From NCBI RefSeq assembly GCF_013408415.1, contig NZ_JACCAA010000001.1:1736001-1800000 (forward strand): DNA of 64,000 nucleotides, read 5' to 3'. A model generated the notes under the pieces. That model worked only from the letters and a program-made list of their open reading frames with translations. It searched no databases and was not told where the DNA came from. Position numbers and translations under genes: made by a program. Every line of letters begins with the position of its first letter. The first letter of the stretch is position 1. Of this stretch, positions 18,002 through 25,467 are shown piece after piece. This DNA is from Nocardioides daedukensis. GTDB lineage: Bacteria > Actinomycetota > Actinomycetes > Propionibacteriales > Nocardioidaceae.

Positions 18002-18074
18002 CAGGGCACGAGGGACTTGAACCCCCAACCTTCGGTTTTGGAGACCGATGCTCTGCCAGTTGAGCTAGTGCCCT
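18002..18074 (-). tRNA. tRNA-Trp (CCA)
   Basis: A 73-nt cloverleaf on the minus strand. The acceptor AGGGCAC pairs with GTGCCCT, discriminator G, D arm AGCTCAACTGGCAGAGC, anticodon loop CTCCAAA with anticodon CCA, and T arm GGGGGTTCAAGTCCCTC. CCA is not encoded. It is placed directly upstream of secE, as in mycobacteria. Confidence 0.97.
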
Positions 18075-18323
18075 CCGGTGGCCCGCGCCCGATCCATGAT
18101 CCTTGCGAGAAGTCCGCAAGGGCATGACTGAGCATGGGTGGGATCCACCAAACCGGGAGTCTACGTGGAAAGCCAAGGCGACGTCCAAACCGGCCCGGGT
18201 GGCTCGTGTCGCAGACCCTTTCGCGACACCCGATCATCAGACCGGAAAGCCAGGCGGCTTCGTACCGTCTCCCGCTGTGGCGCGCTTGCCGCGCAGCCGG
18301 CCTGACATGGAAGCATGGGACCC

Positions 18324-19619
18324 ATGACCGAGACGAACTCGAACGTCCAGCCCCTCAACGACCGCTCCGCCGAGGAGCTCGCTGCGTTCCTCACTGAACA
18401 GCGTGCTGCCTATGAGGCTCTGAAGGGCAAGGACCTCACCCTCGATCTCACCCGGGGCAAGCCCGCGCCCGCGCAGCTCGACCTGTCCGACGCGCTGCTC
18501 GACCTGCCGACCGGCGCCAAGGACGAGGCCGGTGTGGACACCCGCAACTACGGCGGTCTCGAGGGGATCCGAGAGATCCGAGAGATGTTCGCCGAGCTGC
18601 TGTGGGTCGAGCCCGAGCAGGTCGTCGCCGGTGGCAACTCCAGCCTGGTGATGATGCGCGAGGTCTTGGTCGACCTGTGGCTCAAGGGCGCCGTGGACGG
18701 CGTACGCCCGTGGTCGGCCGAGGAGAAGGTCACCTTCATCTGCCCGGTCCCCGGCTATGACCGGCACTTCACGCTGCTGGACTGGTTCGGCATCGACACG
18801 GTGACCGTCGCGATGAACGAGGACGGCCCGGACATGGACGCCGTGGAGACCCTGGTCGCCGACGACCCGAGCATCAAGGGCATCTGGATCGTGCCGACCT
18901 ATGCCAACCCCAGCGGTTCGATCGTCACCCAGGAAGTTGCCGCGCGCCTGACCGCGATGCCGACTGCCGCGCCTGACTTCAAGATCTTCTGGGACAACGC
19001 CTACGCGTTCCACCACCTCACCGAGGAAGAGGCCAAGAGCGCGGACATCCTGACGCTCGCCGCCGCCTCGGGCAACCCGCACCGGCCGATCATGTTTGCC
19101 TCCACGTCGAAGATCACCTATGCCGGCGCCGGCGTCGCCTTCCTGGCCGGCTCGGTCGAGACAGTGAAGTGGTACGTCTCCCACCTCGGCAAGGGCGCGA
19201 TCGGCCCGGACAAGCTCAACCAGCTGCGCCACGCCCAGTTCTTCGGTTCCCCGCAGGGCGTGCGCGACCACATGGTCAAGCACCGCGAGATCATCGCGCC
19301 GAAGTTCGCCGAGGTCGAGCGGGTGCTCGACCAGCGCCTGGGCGGTCTCGACGTCGCGACCTGGACCCGGCCCACGGGTGGTTACTTCGTGAGCCTCGAC
19401 GTGCTTGACGGCACCGCGTCGCGCGTGGTCCAGCTGGCCAAGGAGGCCGGCATCGCGCTCACCCCCGCCGGCGCCTCGTTCCCCGGCGGCAAGGACCCGC
19501 GCGACCGCAACATCCGGCTCGCACCCACCTTCCCCGAGCTCCCCGCGGTCTCCGAGGCGATGGATGCCGTCGCGACGTGTGTGCTGCTCGCGGCCGCGGA
19601 GTCACTCGCGTCCCGCTGA
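18324..19619 (+). CDS. Aspartate aminotransferase, type Ic
   Basis: A 431-residue PLP-dependent aminotransferase of the actinobacterial aspartate aminotransferase type Ic branch. It transfers the amino group between aspartate and 2-oxoglutarate. Visible landmarks are LTLDLTRGKPAPAQLDLSDA near the N-terminus, CPVPGYDRHFTLLDWFGIDT, VPTYANPSGS, FWDNAYAFHHL and the PLP-lysine segment FASTSKITYAGAG (Lys about 263), then RLAPTFPEL near the end. I chose ATG 18324, with GGAAG about 10 nt upstream, over ATG 18315, which is only one base from that site. Leaderless translation from 18315 remains possible. The upstream 249 nt to tRNA-Trp holds no other gene. Confidence 0.95.
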   Translation: MTETNSNVQPLNDRSAEELAAFLTEQRAAYEALKGKDLTLDLTRGKPAPAQLDLSDALLDLPTGAKDEAGVDTRNYGGLEGIREIREMFAELLWVEPEQVVAGGNSSLVMMREVLVDLWLKGAVDGVRPWSAEEKVTFICPVPGYDRHFTLLDWFGIDTVTVAMNEDGPDMDAVETLVADDPSIKGIWIVPTYANPSGSIVTQEVAARLTAMPTAAPDFKIFWDNAYAFHHLTEEEAKSADILTLAAASGNPHRPIMFASTSKITYAGAGVAFLAGSVETVKWYVSHLGKGAIGPDKLNQLRHAQFFGSPQGVRDHMVKHREIIAPKFAEVERVLDQRLGGLDVATWTRPTGGYFVSLDVLDGTASRVVQLAKEAGIALTPAGASFPGGKDPRDRNIRLAPTFPELPAVSEAMDAVATCVLLAAAESLASR

Positions 19620-19645
19620 CCCCACCGGTCACGCACCCGGCCGGT

Positions 19646-19735
19646 CGAAGTCACCGGGTACCGGGTGACTCCGGTGCTTCCCGGGCAAGATCTTGCCCGG
19701 GAAGCGCCAGACTTGCCGGGTACCCGGTGACTTCG
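19646..19735. repeat. 90-bp inverted repeat with perfect 30-bp central palindrome
   Basis: The outer arms at 19646-19662 and 19718-19735 (about 17 bp, starting CGAAGTCACCGGGTACC) and the central palindrome 19676-19705 (left half starts GCTTCCCGGGCAAG) share one centre, between 19690 and 19691. The stretches between are only partly complementary. It could fold into a long hairpin and terminate the aminotransferase gene from either side. Its right arm overlaps the likely -35 of the adenosine deaminase gene. Confidence 0.85.
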
Positions 19736-19748
19736 TCCGCGGCCCCGG

Positions 19749-19754
19749 TAGTGT
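19749..19754 (+). promoter_or_regulatory. -10 element of leaderless adenosine deaminase-like gene
   Basis: TAGTGT lies 6 nt before the ATG at 19761, so the transcript would begin at or beside the start codon. GGTGAC at 19726-19731, in the arm of the inverted repeat, sits 17 nt upstream as a possible -35. Confidence 0.5.
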
Positions 19755-19760
19755 CCCGGC

Positions 19761-20825
19761 ATGACCGAGCCGCGCCGCGACCTTGGCCTCTTGCCCAAGG
19801 CGCACCTGCACCTGCACTTCACCGGTTCGATGCGTCACGACACGTTGCTCGAGCTCGCTGCTCGGGACGGGATCGTGCTGCCGGAGTCGCTGGTCTCCGA
19901 GTGGCCCCCGGAACTGTCCGCGGCCGACGAGAAGGGCTGGTTCCGGTTCCAGCGGCTCTATGACGTGGCCCGATCGGTGCTGCGCACGGAGGGCGACGTA
20001 CGCCGTCTGGTCCTCGAGGCCGCGGAGGACGACGTACGCGAGGGTGGGCGTTGGCTGGAGATCCAGGTCGACCCGAGTGGGTATGCCGCGAAGTTCGGCG
20101 GGATCACTGCCTTCACCGACCTCGTCCTCGACTGCGTCCGCGACGCCTCGGAGCGCACCGGCCTGGGCATCGCGCTGGTGATCGCGGCGAACCGCACCCG
20201 GCACCCGATGGATGCCCGCACGCTGGCCCGGCTGGCCGCACAGTACGCCGACCGCGGTGTGGTCGGTTTCGGCCTCTCGAACGACGAGCGACGTGGGTCC
20301 ACCGCCGATTTCGCGCCGGCCTTCCGGATCGCCGAGCGGGCCGGCCTGCTGATGGTGCCGCACGGCGGCGAGCTGGTCGGGGCTGCCAACATCAGGGCCT
20401 GCCTGGACCACCTGCACGCGGGCCGCCTGGGCCACGGCGTACGCGTGGTGGAGGATCCGGCCCTCCTCGAACGCGTCGTCGAGAGCGGTGTCGCCCTGGA
20501 AGTCTGCCCGGTCTCCAACGTGGCGCTGGGGGTCTACAGCGACCTCACCTCGGTGCCGTTGACCCAGCTCCTCGATGCCGGTGCGACCGTTGCGCTGGGC
20601 GCGGACGACCCGCTGCTGTTCGGGTCCCGCTTGGAAGGGCAGTACGCGACCATGCGCGCCGCCCACGACCTCAGCGACGACACCCTCGCCGAGCTCGCCC
20701 GGATGTCGTTCCGGGCCTCCCGCGCTCCCTCGGACGTGAAGGACGCCGGACTTGCCGCGATCGACGCCTGGGCGACGAATGACCCGGCGACTGGTCCGGA
20801 CGACCGATCCTTTGGATCATCGTGA
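19761..20825 (+). CDS. Adenosine deaminase-like amidohydrolase
   Basis: A 354-residue metal-dependent TIM-barrel deaminase of the adenosine deaminase family, which hydrolyses an amino group from a purine. The metal ligand motif KAHLHLHFTGS (about 13-23), PHGGE (the family usually has HAGE), RLGHGVR, CPVSNVALGV and the ADDPLLF segment holding the catalytic aspartates are all present in order. Departures from classical ADA motifs, such as PHGGE and GLSNDE, mean the natural substrate could be another aminopurine, for example adenine or aminodeoxyfutalosine. The gene appears leaderless. Confidence 0.87.
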   Translation: MTEPRRDLGLLPKAHLHLHFTGSMRHDTLLELAARDGIVLPESLVSEWPPELSAADEKGWFRFQRLYDVARSVLRTEGDVRRLVLEAAEDDVREGGRWLEIQVDPSGYAAKFGGITAFTDLVLDCVRDASERTGLGIALVIAANRTRHPMDARTLARLAAQYADRGVVGFGLSNDERRGSTADFAPAFRIAERAGLLMVPHGGELVGAANIRACLDHLHAGRLGHGVRVVEDPALLERVVESGVALEVCPVSNVALGVYSDLTSVPLTQLLDAGATVALGADDPLLFGSRLEGQYATMRAAHDLSDDTLAELARMSFRASRAPSDVKDAGLAAIDAWATNDPATGPDDRSFGSS

Positions 20826-20867
20826 TCGGCCTCGTCATCGCACACCTCACCGAAATGGAACCCACCC

Positions 20868-21344
20868 ATGACCACTGACAACCCCGGCTCACACGACCCC
20901 GGACAGGGACCCGAGGGAGGCCAGGAGCCGTACGCCGAGCAGCAGTATGCGCAGCCCTACGGCCAGCAATACGGGCAGCCATATGGCCAGCCCTACGGCC
21001 AGCAGTACGGGCAGGGTCAGCCCTACGGATACGGCTACCCGCAGCCCTATCCCCTGCAGCCACCGGCACACCCGAACTCGGGGCTCGCCATGGGCCTGGG
21101 CATCACCGGACTGGTGGGCGGCTCCCTGTGCGGGATCCTCATCGTCTGCGCACCGTTCGCCTGGGTACTCGGTTCGAGGACGATTCGGGAGATCGACGCG
21201 GATCCCTACCGCTGGTCGGGCCGATCGGCGGCCACCGCCGGGAAGATCACTGGCATCATCGGAACCGTCCTGATGATCCTGGTCCTGCTCGCGATCGGCG
21301 CCGTGGTCGCCTGGGCGATCGCGGACCCCGAGTCGTTCGAGTAG
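20868..21344 (+). CDS. DUF4190-type membrane protein with YGQ repeats
   Basis: A 158-residue protein. Residues 20-65 are a Tyr/Gly/Gln/Pro-rich repeat region (units such as YGQQYGQPYGQPYG). This is followed by two hydrophobic helices (about 72-95, GLAMGLGITGLVGGSLCGIL, and about 128-150, GIIGTVLMILVLLAIGAVVA) flanking a conserved basic loop, SRTIREIDADPYRWSGRSAA. This layout is typical of actinobacterial DUF4190 proteins of unknown function. The repeats are cytoplasmic-type low complexity and may drive self-association (inference). Confidence 0.85.
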   Translation: MTTDNPGSHDPGQGPEGGQEPYAEQQYAQPYGQQYGQPYGQPYGQQYGQGQPYGYGYPQPYPLQPPAHPNSGLAMGLGITGLVGGSLCGILIVCAPFAWVLGSRTIREIDADPYRWSGRSAATAGKITGIIGTVLMILVLLAIGAVVAWAIADPESFE

Positions 21345-21351
21345 CAGTCCC

Positions 21352-22380
21352 TCAGAGCGCGCAGCCGACCAGCACCGGCTCGTTGACCAGGCGTACGCCG
21401 AAGGCCATCTCGACGCCGTCGCGAACCTCCAGGGCCAGGGCGAGCAGATCAGCGGTGCTCGCCTGCCCGCGGTTGGTCAGCGCAAGCGTGTGCTTGGTGG
21501 ACAGGCTGACCCGGTCGTTGCCGTGGCCCTTGCTGAAACCCGCGTGCTCGATCAACCAGGCAGCACTGGTCTTGACCCGGCCGTCGGGCTGCGGCCAGCG
21601 AGGAGCCTCGGCGGGAAGACCTGCTGCCTGCGCGTCGTCGAGGAACGGGTTGGTGAAGAACGACCCGGCGCTCCAGGTGTCGTGGTCGGCCGCGTCGAGG
21701 ACCATGCCCTTGCCGCGGCGCAGGGCGAGGACCTCACGGCGTACGGCCTCGAGCGGGGCCCGCTGACCCTGCTCGATGCCCAGCGCACGGGCGAGTTCCG
21801 CATAGGCCACCGGCTCGCCCTCGCGTCCCCGCTGCAGCCGGAAGGTCACGTCCAGCACGAGGTGGCGCGCCGGGTCCGCCTTGAATCGGCTGTGCCGATA
21901 GCCGAACGAGCACTCCGCGGCGGTGAAGACCCGCTCCCCCTTCAGCTCCCGGTCCCAGACCCGGACGCTGTCAATCGTGGCCGCGACCTCCTGGCCATAG
22001 GCGCCGACGTTCTGGATGGGTGTGGAGCCGACCGCGCCGGGGATGCCGGAGAGCGCCTCGACGCCCACCCAGCCGGACTCGACGCAGTGGTTGACGAAAT
22101 CGTCCCAGGACTCGCCGGCCGCGGCGGTGACCAACACGTGGTCGGAGTGGGGCTCGACGCCGATGCCACGGGTGGCGATGCGTACGACGGTGCCGGCGAA
22201 CCCCGAGTCGCCGACCACGAGGTTGCTTCCCCCGGCGACCAGGAGGACGGACTCCCCCGCAGCGTCCGCGACGCTGACTGCCTCGATCAGGGCGCTCTCG
22301 TTGTCGGCCTCGACGTAGCGGGCCGCCGGACCGCCGAGGCGCAGCGTGGTCACGTCGCGCAGCAGCACGGCCTCAGACAC
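21352..22380 (-). CDS. murB: UDP-N-acetylenolpyruvoylglucosamine reductase
   Basis: A 342-residue FAD/NADPH enzyme that makes UDP-N-acetylmuramic acid, the second committed step of peptidoglycan synthesis. It begins with the nucleotide loop TTLRLGGPAARYVEADNESA. LLVAGGSNLVVGDSGFAGTV and SGIPGAVGSTPIQNVGAYGQ are the FAD-binding motifs, SFGYRHSRFK follows, and WSAGSFFTNPFLDD carries the catalytic Ser. It overlaps the upstream dehydratase gene by 8 nt and is probably co-transcribed with it. Confidence 0.97.
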   Translation of the reverse strand: MSEAVLLRDVTTLRLGGPAARYVEADNESALIEAVSVADAAGESVLLVAGGSNLVVGDSGFAGTVVRIATRGIGVEPHSDHVLVTAAAGESWDDFVNHCVESGWVGVEALSGIPGAVGSTPIQNVGAYGQEVAATIDSVRVWDRELKGERVFTAAECSFGYRHSRFKADPARHLVLDVTFRLQRGREGEPVAYAELARALGIEQGQRAPLEAVRREVLALRRGKGMVLDAADHDTWSAGSFFTNPFLDDAQAAGLPAEAPRWPQPDGRVKTSAAWLIEHAGFSKGHGNDRVSLSTKHTLALTNRGQASTADLLALALEVRDGVEMAFGVRLVNEPVLVGCAL

Positions 22381-22774
22381 GGACGACCGCCTTCGGCATG
22401 CCGAGCACCTTGGTGCCGCCGCAGGTCACGGTGAGGGCGATCGTGGCGCGTCCGTCCGCGACCTCGCCGACCTTGCCCGAGATCTCGATCTGGACACCCT
22501 GGTCGTCGTCGGGGACCACGACCGGGTTGGTGAACTTGCCGCCGAGCTCGACGGTCCGTCCCGCGCCTGCCCACTCGTCGACCGCGCTGGCGACCAGGGC
22601 CATCGTGAACATGCCGTGGGCGATCACGCCGGGCAGGCCGACCATGGTGGCGATCCGGTCGTTCCAGTGGATCGGGTTGAAGTCACCACTGGCGCCTGCA
22701 TAGCGGACCAGGTCGGCCCGGGTGATCGTGAAGGTGTTGGGGCCGAGCTCGGTCCCAGTGCTGAGCGCGCTCAT
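22373..22774 (-). CDS. MaoC-type (3R)-hydroxyacyl dehydratase, HadB-like
   Basis: A 133-residue single hot-dog-fold hydratase. YAGASGDFNPIHWND is the hydratase 2 motif with the catalytic Asp and His. With the preceding HadA-like protein it should form a heterodimeric dehydratase like mycobacterial HadAB, which acts in fatty-acid elongation. Start and stop overlap its neighbours (ATGA upstream, 8 nt with murB). Conserved placement next to rpmG supports HadB, but the organism's need for mycolic acid synthesis is doubtful, so substrate is uncertain. Confidence 0.88.
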   Translation of the reverse strand: MSALSTGTELGPNTFTITRADLVRYAGASGDFNPIHWNDRIATMVGLPGVIAHGMFTMALVASAVDEWAGAGRTVELGGKFTNPVVVPDDDQGVQIEISGKVGEVADGRATIALTVTCGGTKVLGMPKAVVRV

Positions 22775-23181
22775 GCCGGGACCTCCTCTGCCGCGCGGTG
22801 GACCAGCGTGGCGCTGGTGGCGCAGACGAGCTCGCCGTCGGCGTCGGTGATCTCGCTGCGGGTGCCGATGATGTCGTTGCCGCCGATCTGGCGCAGGGTG
22901 GCCACCGTCAGCGTCGCGCGGAGCACGTCCCCGGCCACGATCGGGCGCTCGTAGGCGAACCGCTGCTCGCCGTGCACGATGCGGTGCAGCTCGACGTCCT
23001 CGGCGGCGAGGAAGGCGTTCATCGCCTCGAAGGCCAACACGATCGGGAACGTGGTGGGCGCAGTGCCCCCGTCGTACGACGTTCTGGTGGCAGCGGCGAA
23101 CTCGCGCAGCTTCTCGTCGGTCACGGTGTAGGGCCGGGTCGGCGGGAACTCGCGACCCACCAGGGACGGATCAACAGGCAT
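22771..23181 (-). CDS. MaoC-type dehydratase partner, HadA-like
   Basis: A 136-residue hot-dog protein starting MPVDPSLVGREFPPTRPYTV. It has the N-terminal FAS1-dehydratase-like layout (LREFAAATRTSYDGGTAPTT, HGEQRFAYERPIVAGDVL) but lacks the catalytic Asp/His motif of its partner, as expected for the substrate-binding HadA subunit. The ATG at 23181 has TAGCGT 7 nt upstream and no ribosome binding site, so it is likely translated from a leaderless mRNA. It overlaps the HadB-like gene as ATGA. Confidence 0.87.
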   Translation of the reverse strand: MPVDPSLVGREFPPTRPYTVTDEKLREFAAATRTSYDGGTAPTTFPIVLAFEAMNAFLAAEDVELHRIVHGEQRFAYERPIVAGDVLRATLTVATLRQIGGNDIIGTRSEITDADGELVCATSATLVHRAAEEVPA

Positions 23182-23188
23182 GCCGCGA

Positions 23189-23194
23189 ACGCTA
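23189..23194 (-). promoter_or_regulatory. -10 element of leaderless hadA-like gene
   Basis: TAGCGT on the minus strand lies 7 nt upstream of the ATG at 23181. No ribosome binding site or clear -35 is visible, which suggests a leaderless transcript for the dehydratase-murB unit. Confidence 0.4.
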
Positions 23195-23201
23195 GCAGCG
23201 C

Positions 23202-23434
23202 CCCGACCCACCCCTCGCCGAAGCGGCAGTTGTTGACCTGATCCCCGACCCACCCCTCGCCGAGTCGTCAGTTGTTGACGGGCTCCCCGTCAACAACTGA
23301 CGGGTCGGCGGGGTGAGGCGTCAACAACTGACGGGTCGACGGTCAGGGGTGTCAACAAGTGCCGGGTCGGCGAGGTTGGGCGTCAACAACTGCCGGGTCG
23401 GCGAGATTGGGCGTCAACAACTGCCGGGTCGGCG
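23202..23434. repeat. Cluster of seven 22-nt intergenic repeats
   Basis: The unit resembles GTCAACAACTGCCGGGTCGG followed by CG. Five copies run on the plus strand (starting near 23289, 23320, 23351, 23382 and 23413, a fairly regular 31-nt spacing) and two inverted copies lie at about 23216-23237 and 23259-23280. Spacers are short and G-rich. With the rpmG terminator it fills the 337-nt gap between rpmG and the dehydratase genes. A diverged set occurs at about 47225-47370. Confidence 0.85.
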
Positions 23435-23451
23435 GGATGGGGGAAATGGCG

Positions 23452-23486
23452 CGAGGGCGGCCTCCCTGATCGGGAGACCGCCCTCG
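23452..23486 (-). terminator. rpmG terminator hairpin
   Basis: A stem of CGAGGGCGG (23452-23460) with CCGCCCTCG (23478-23486), extended inside by CTCCC/GGGAG around a TGAT loop. It lies 33 nt downstream of the rpmG stop on the minus strand and is symmetrical enough to work in both directions. Confidence 0.75.
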
Positions 23487-23518
23487 GGCGTGAAGACTGC
23501 GTGGAACCTACGCTGGGA

Positions 23519-23689
23519 TCAGCGGGTTTCCTTGTGCTCGGTGTGCGTGCGGCAACGCGGGCAGAACTTCTTCAGTTCCATCCGGTCGGGGTCGTTGCGG
23601 CGGTTCTTCTTGGTGATGTAGTTGCGTTCCTTGCATTCGACGCACGCAAGCGTGATCTTCGGGCGAACGTCAGAGCTCTTGCTGGCCAC
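23519..23689 (-). CDS. rpmG: Ribosomal protein L33
   Basis: A 56-residue 50S protein, too short to stand out among open frames. It reads [20 protein letters not shown], continues with [20 protein letters not shown] and ends with [15 protein letters not shown]. Cys residues in CVEC and CPRC form the zinc-binding (C+) type of L33. The GTG start at 23689 has AAGGA about 8-10 nt upstream. It follows tRNA-Met, as in mycobacterial genomes. Confidence 0.96.
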   Translation of the reverse strand: MASKSSDVRPKITLACVECKERNYITKKNRRNDPDRMELKKFCPRCRTHTEHKETR

Positions 23690-23729
23690 GGCTATGTCCT
23701 TCTTTATTGTTGATGCGTCGAACGGTGAG

Positions 23730-23803
23730 TAGCGGGGGCGGGACTCGATCCCGCGACCTCACGATTATGAGTCGTGCGCTCTAACCAGCTGAGCTACCCC
23801 GCC
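23730..23803 (-). tRNA. tRNA-Met (CAT), elongator type
   Basis: A 74-nt cloverleaf. Acceptor GGCGGGG pairs with CCCCGCT, D arm AGCTCAGCTGGTTAGAGC, anticodon loop CTCATAA with CAT, and T arm GCGGGATCGAGTCCCGC. The ordinary acceptor pairing without an initiator-type C1:A72 mismatch points to the elongator. Confidence 0.95.
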
Positions 23804-23856
23804 TCGGGAGGGAGTGTCCGCCGGCCGTTTCACGGACCGGCGGACCTCGAACCCAG

Positions 23857-23929
23857 AGCCCCTTTACGGAATCGAACCGTAGACCTTCTCCTTACCATGG
23901 AGACGCTCTGCCGACTGAGCTAAAGGGGC
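23857..23929 (-). tRNA. tRNA-Thr (GGT)
   Basis: A 73-nt cloverleaf. Acceptor GCCCCTT pairs with AAGGGGC, D arm GCTCAGTCGGCAGAGC, anticodon stem TCTCC/GGAGA with loop ATGGTAA (anticodon GGT), and T arm CTACGGTTCGATTCCGTAA. It is followed by tRNA-Met and rpmG. Confidence 0.96.
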
Positions 23930-24027
23930 GCAGCGACAAGGAAGAATACACACGACTTCGCACGAACATGAAATCGTCCCTGCGGGTCCTGCGTCACACC
24001 CTTGTCAGCGTGTGCGGGAGGACTCTC

Positions 24028-25431
24028 TCAGGCCTGGTGGATCTTCGCAAATGGACGCGCTTCCTCGAGCTCGAAGGCGAGCTCCAGCAGGGCCGCCTCG
24101 CGGCCCCGACCGGCCCCAAACATCATCCCCTGGGGCAGCCCGGAGGCAGTCGTGGCGAGGGGCAGCGAGATCGCCGGATCACCGGTCGCGTTCTGCAGCG
24201 GGGTGAAGGCGACCCATGCCATCAGCCGCTCGATGATCTCGTCCATCGAGTTGGTCGGGTCGAGATGGCCGATCCTCGGGGTCTCGTGCGCCACGGTCGG
24301 CGTCAGGACGACGTCGTACTTGCGGTGGAAACGCGCGGAGATGTGTCGCGAGGCCGCGATCCGGGCCGTTGCCAGCGGCACCTTGTGCAGGTTGCGCTGG
24401 CAGTGCTTGGCCAGGCCCAGGGTGAGGTTGTCCAGCTTGCTCCGGTCCCAGGACCTGCCATAGGTGCGCTTGCCGGTGCGTACGATGAAGAAGCTCAGCA
24501 GCGACCAGTAGAGCAGGAAGTCGTCGGCGAAGTAGTCCGGCACGGGCGGCTCGATCTCCTCCACGTGGTGGCCGAGCTCCTCCAGCAGTACGGCGGTCTT
24601 GCGGGTCAGCTCGGCCACCTCGGGTGAGGCCGAGCGCCCCACGGAGTCGGTGGTGAAGGCGATCCGCAGCCGCTTCGGGCCGGCATGGGTGATGTCACCG
24701 ACGGGGGCGAGCTTCAGGTTGCGATAGACCTTCTCGGCCTCGCGGAAGAACGCCGCGGTGTCCCGGACCGAACGCGTCACCACGCCGTCGGCCACGATCC
24801 GCACCGGCATGTCGCGCATCATCTTGTCCTGCGCGATCCGGTTCCGGGTCGGCTTGAGTCCGACCAGCCCGCAGGCCGAGGCCGGGATCCGGATCGATCC
24901 GCCGCCGTCGTTGGCGTGGGCGATCGGCACTGCGCCGGCGGCGACGAAGGCCGCCGAGCCGGACGACGAGGCGCCGGCAGTGACCGACTGGTCCCACGGG
25001 TTGCGCACCGGGCCCAGGCGCGGGTGCTCGGCAGAGGCGCTGAAGCCCCACTCGGAGAGCTGCGACTTGCCGAGCGGAACCAGCCCGGTGGCCTGGTACA
25101 TCCGTGCGAAGTCGCCGTCGGCCGGCTTGGGCGTGCCGTCGAAGGCGTCGCTGCCGTGCTGGGTCGGTACGCCGGCGAGGTCGGCGTTGTCCTTGACCAG
25201 GGTGGGTACGCCGCTGAAGTAGCCGCCCCGGGCCTCGGTGGCGTCGGTGCGGGCCCGCTCGAAGGCGGGATGGGCGAGTCCGTTCAGCTCCGTCGCGACC
25301 CGCTCCAGCCGGGCGATCGCAGCCTCGACGGCCTCCGTCGCAGAGATTCGGCCGGACTGGATCTCCTTGGTCAGCCCGACCGCGTCGTGGTCGGCCAGGG
25401 CGTCGTCGGTGAAGGCATGCAGGCGCGTCAT
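24028..25431 (-). CDS. Amidase (amidase signature family)
   Basis: A 467-residue amidase-signature hydrolase with the Ser-cisSer-Lys triad: Lys80 in LVKDNADLAG, the cis-Ser in GASSSGSAAFVAAG (about 156) and the nucleophilic Ser in DGGGSIRIPAS (about 179). It should hydrolyse a small amide, but the substrate is unknown. The pattern is closer to free-standing amidases (6-aminohexanoate/nylon-type or AmiB2-like) than to GatA, whose partners gatB and gatC are absent here. I used ATG 25431, three codons inside the longest frame (which opens with TTG). Single-gene transcription is likely. Confidence 0.88.
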   Translation of the reverse strand: MTRLHAFTDDALADHDAVGLTKEIQSGRISATEAVEAAIARLERVATELNGLAHPAFERARTDATEARGGYFSGVPTLVKDNADLAGVPTQHGSDAFDGTPKPADGDFARMYQATGLVPLGKSQLSEWGFSASAEHPRLGPVRNPWDQSVTAGASSSGSAAFVAAGAVPIAHANDGGGSIRIPASACGLVGLKPTRNRIAQDKMMRDMPVRIVADGVVTRSVRDTAAFFREAEKVYRNLKLAPVGDITHAGPKRLRIAFTTDSVGRSASPEVAELTRKTAVLLEELGHHVEEIEPPVPDYFADDFLLYWSLLSFFIVRTGKRTYGRSWDRSKLDNLTLGLAKHCQRNLHKVPLATARIAASRHISARFHRKYDVVLTPTVAHETPRIGHLDPTNSMDEIIERLMAWVAFTPLQNATGDPAISLPLATTASGLPQGMMFGAGRGREAALLELAFELEEARPFAKIHQA

Positions 25432-25467
25432 GTGGAACAAGTTACCGCGGGGGAACCCGTCCGGTGA

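Noticed and set aside
17723..18028. 101-codon secE start
   Set aside because: Its first codons overlap tRNA-Trp. The GTG at 17965 has a ribosome binding site and fits the family.
23202..23434. Possible CRISPR array
   Set aside because: Units are short, spacers are only about 9 nt and similar to each other, orientation is mixed, and no cas gene is nearby.
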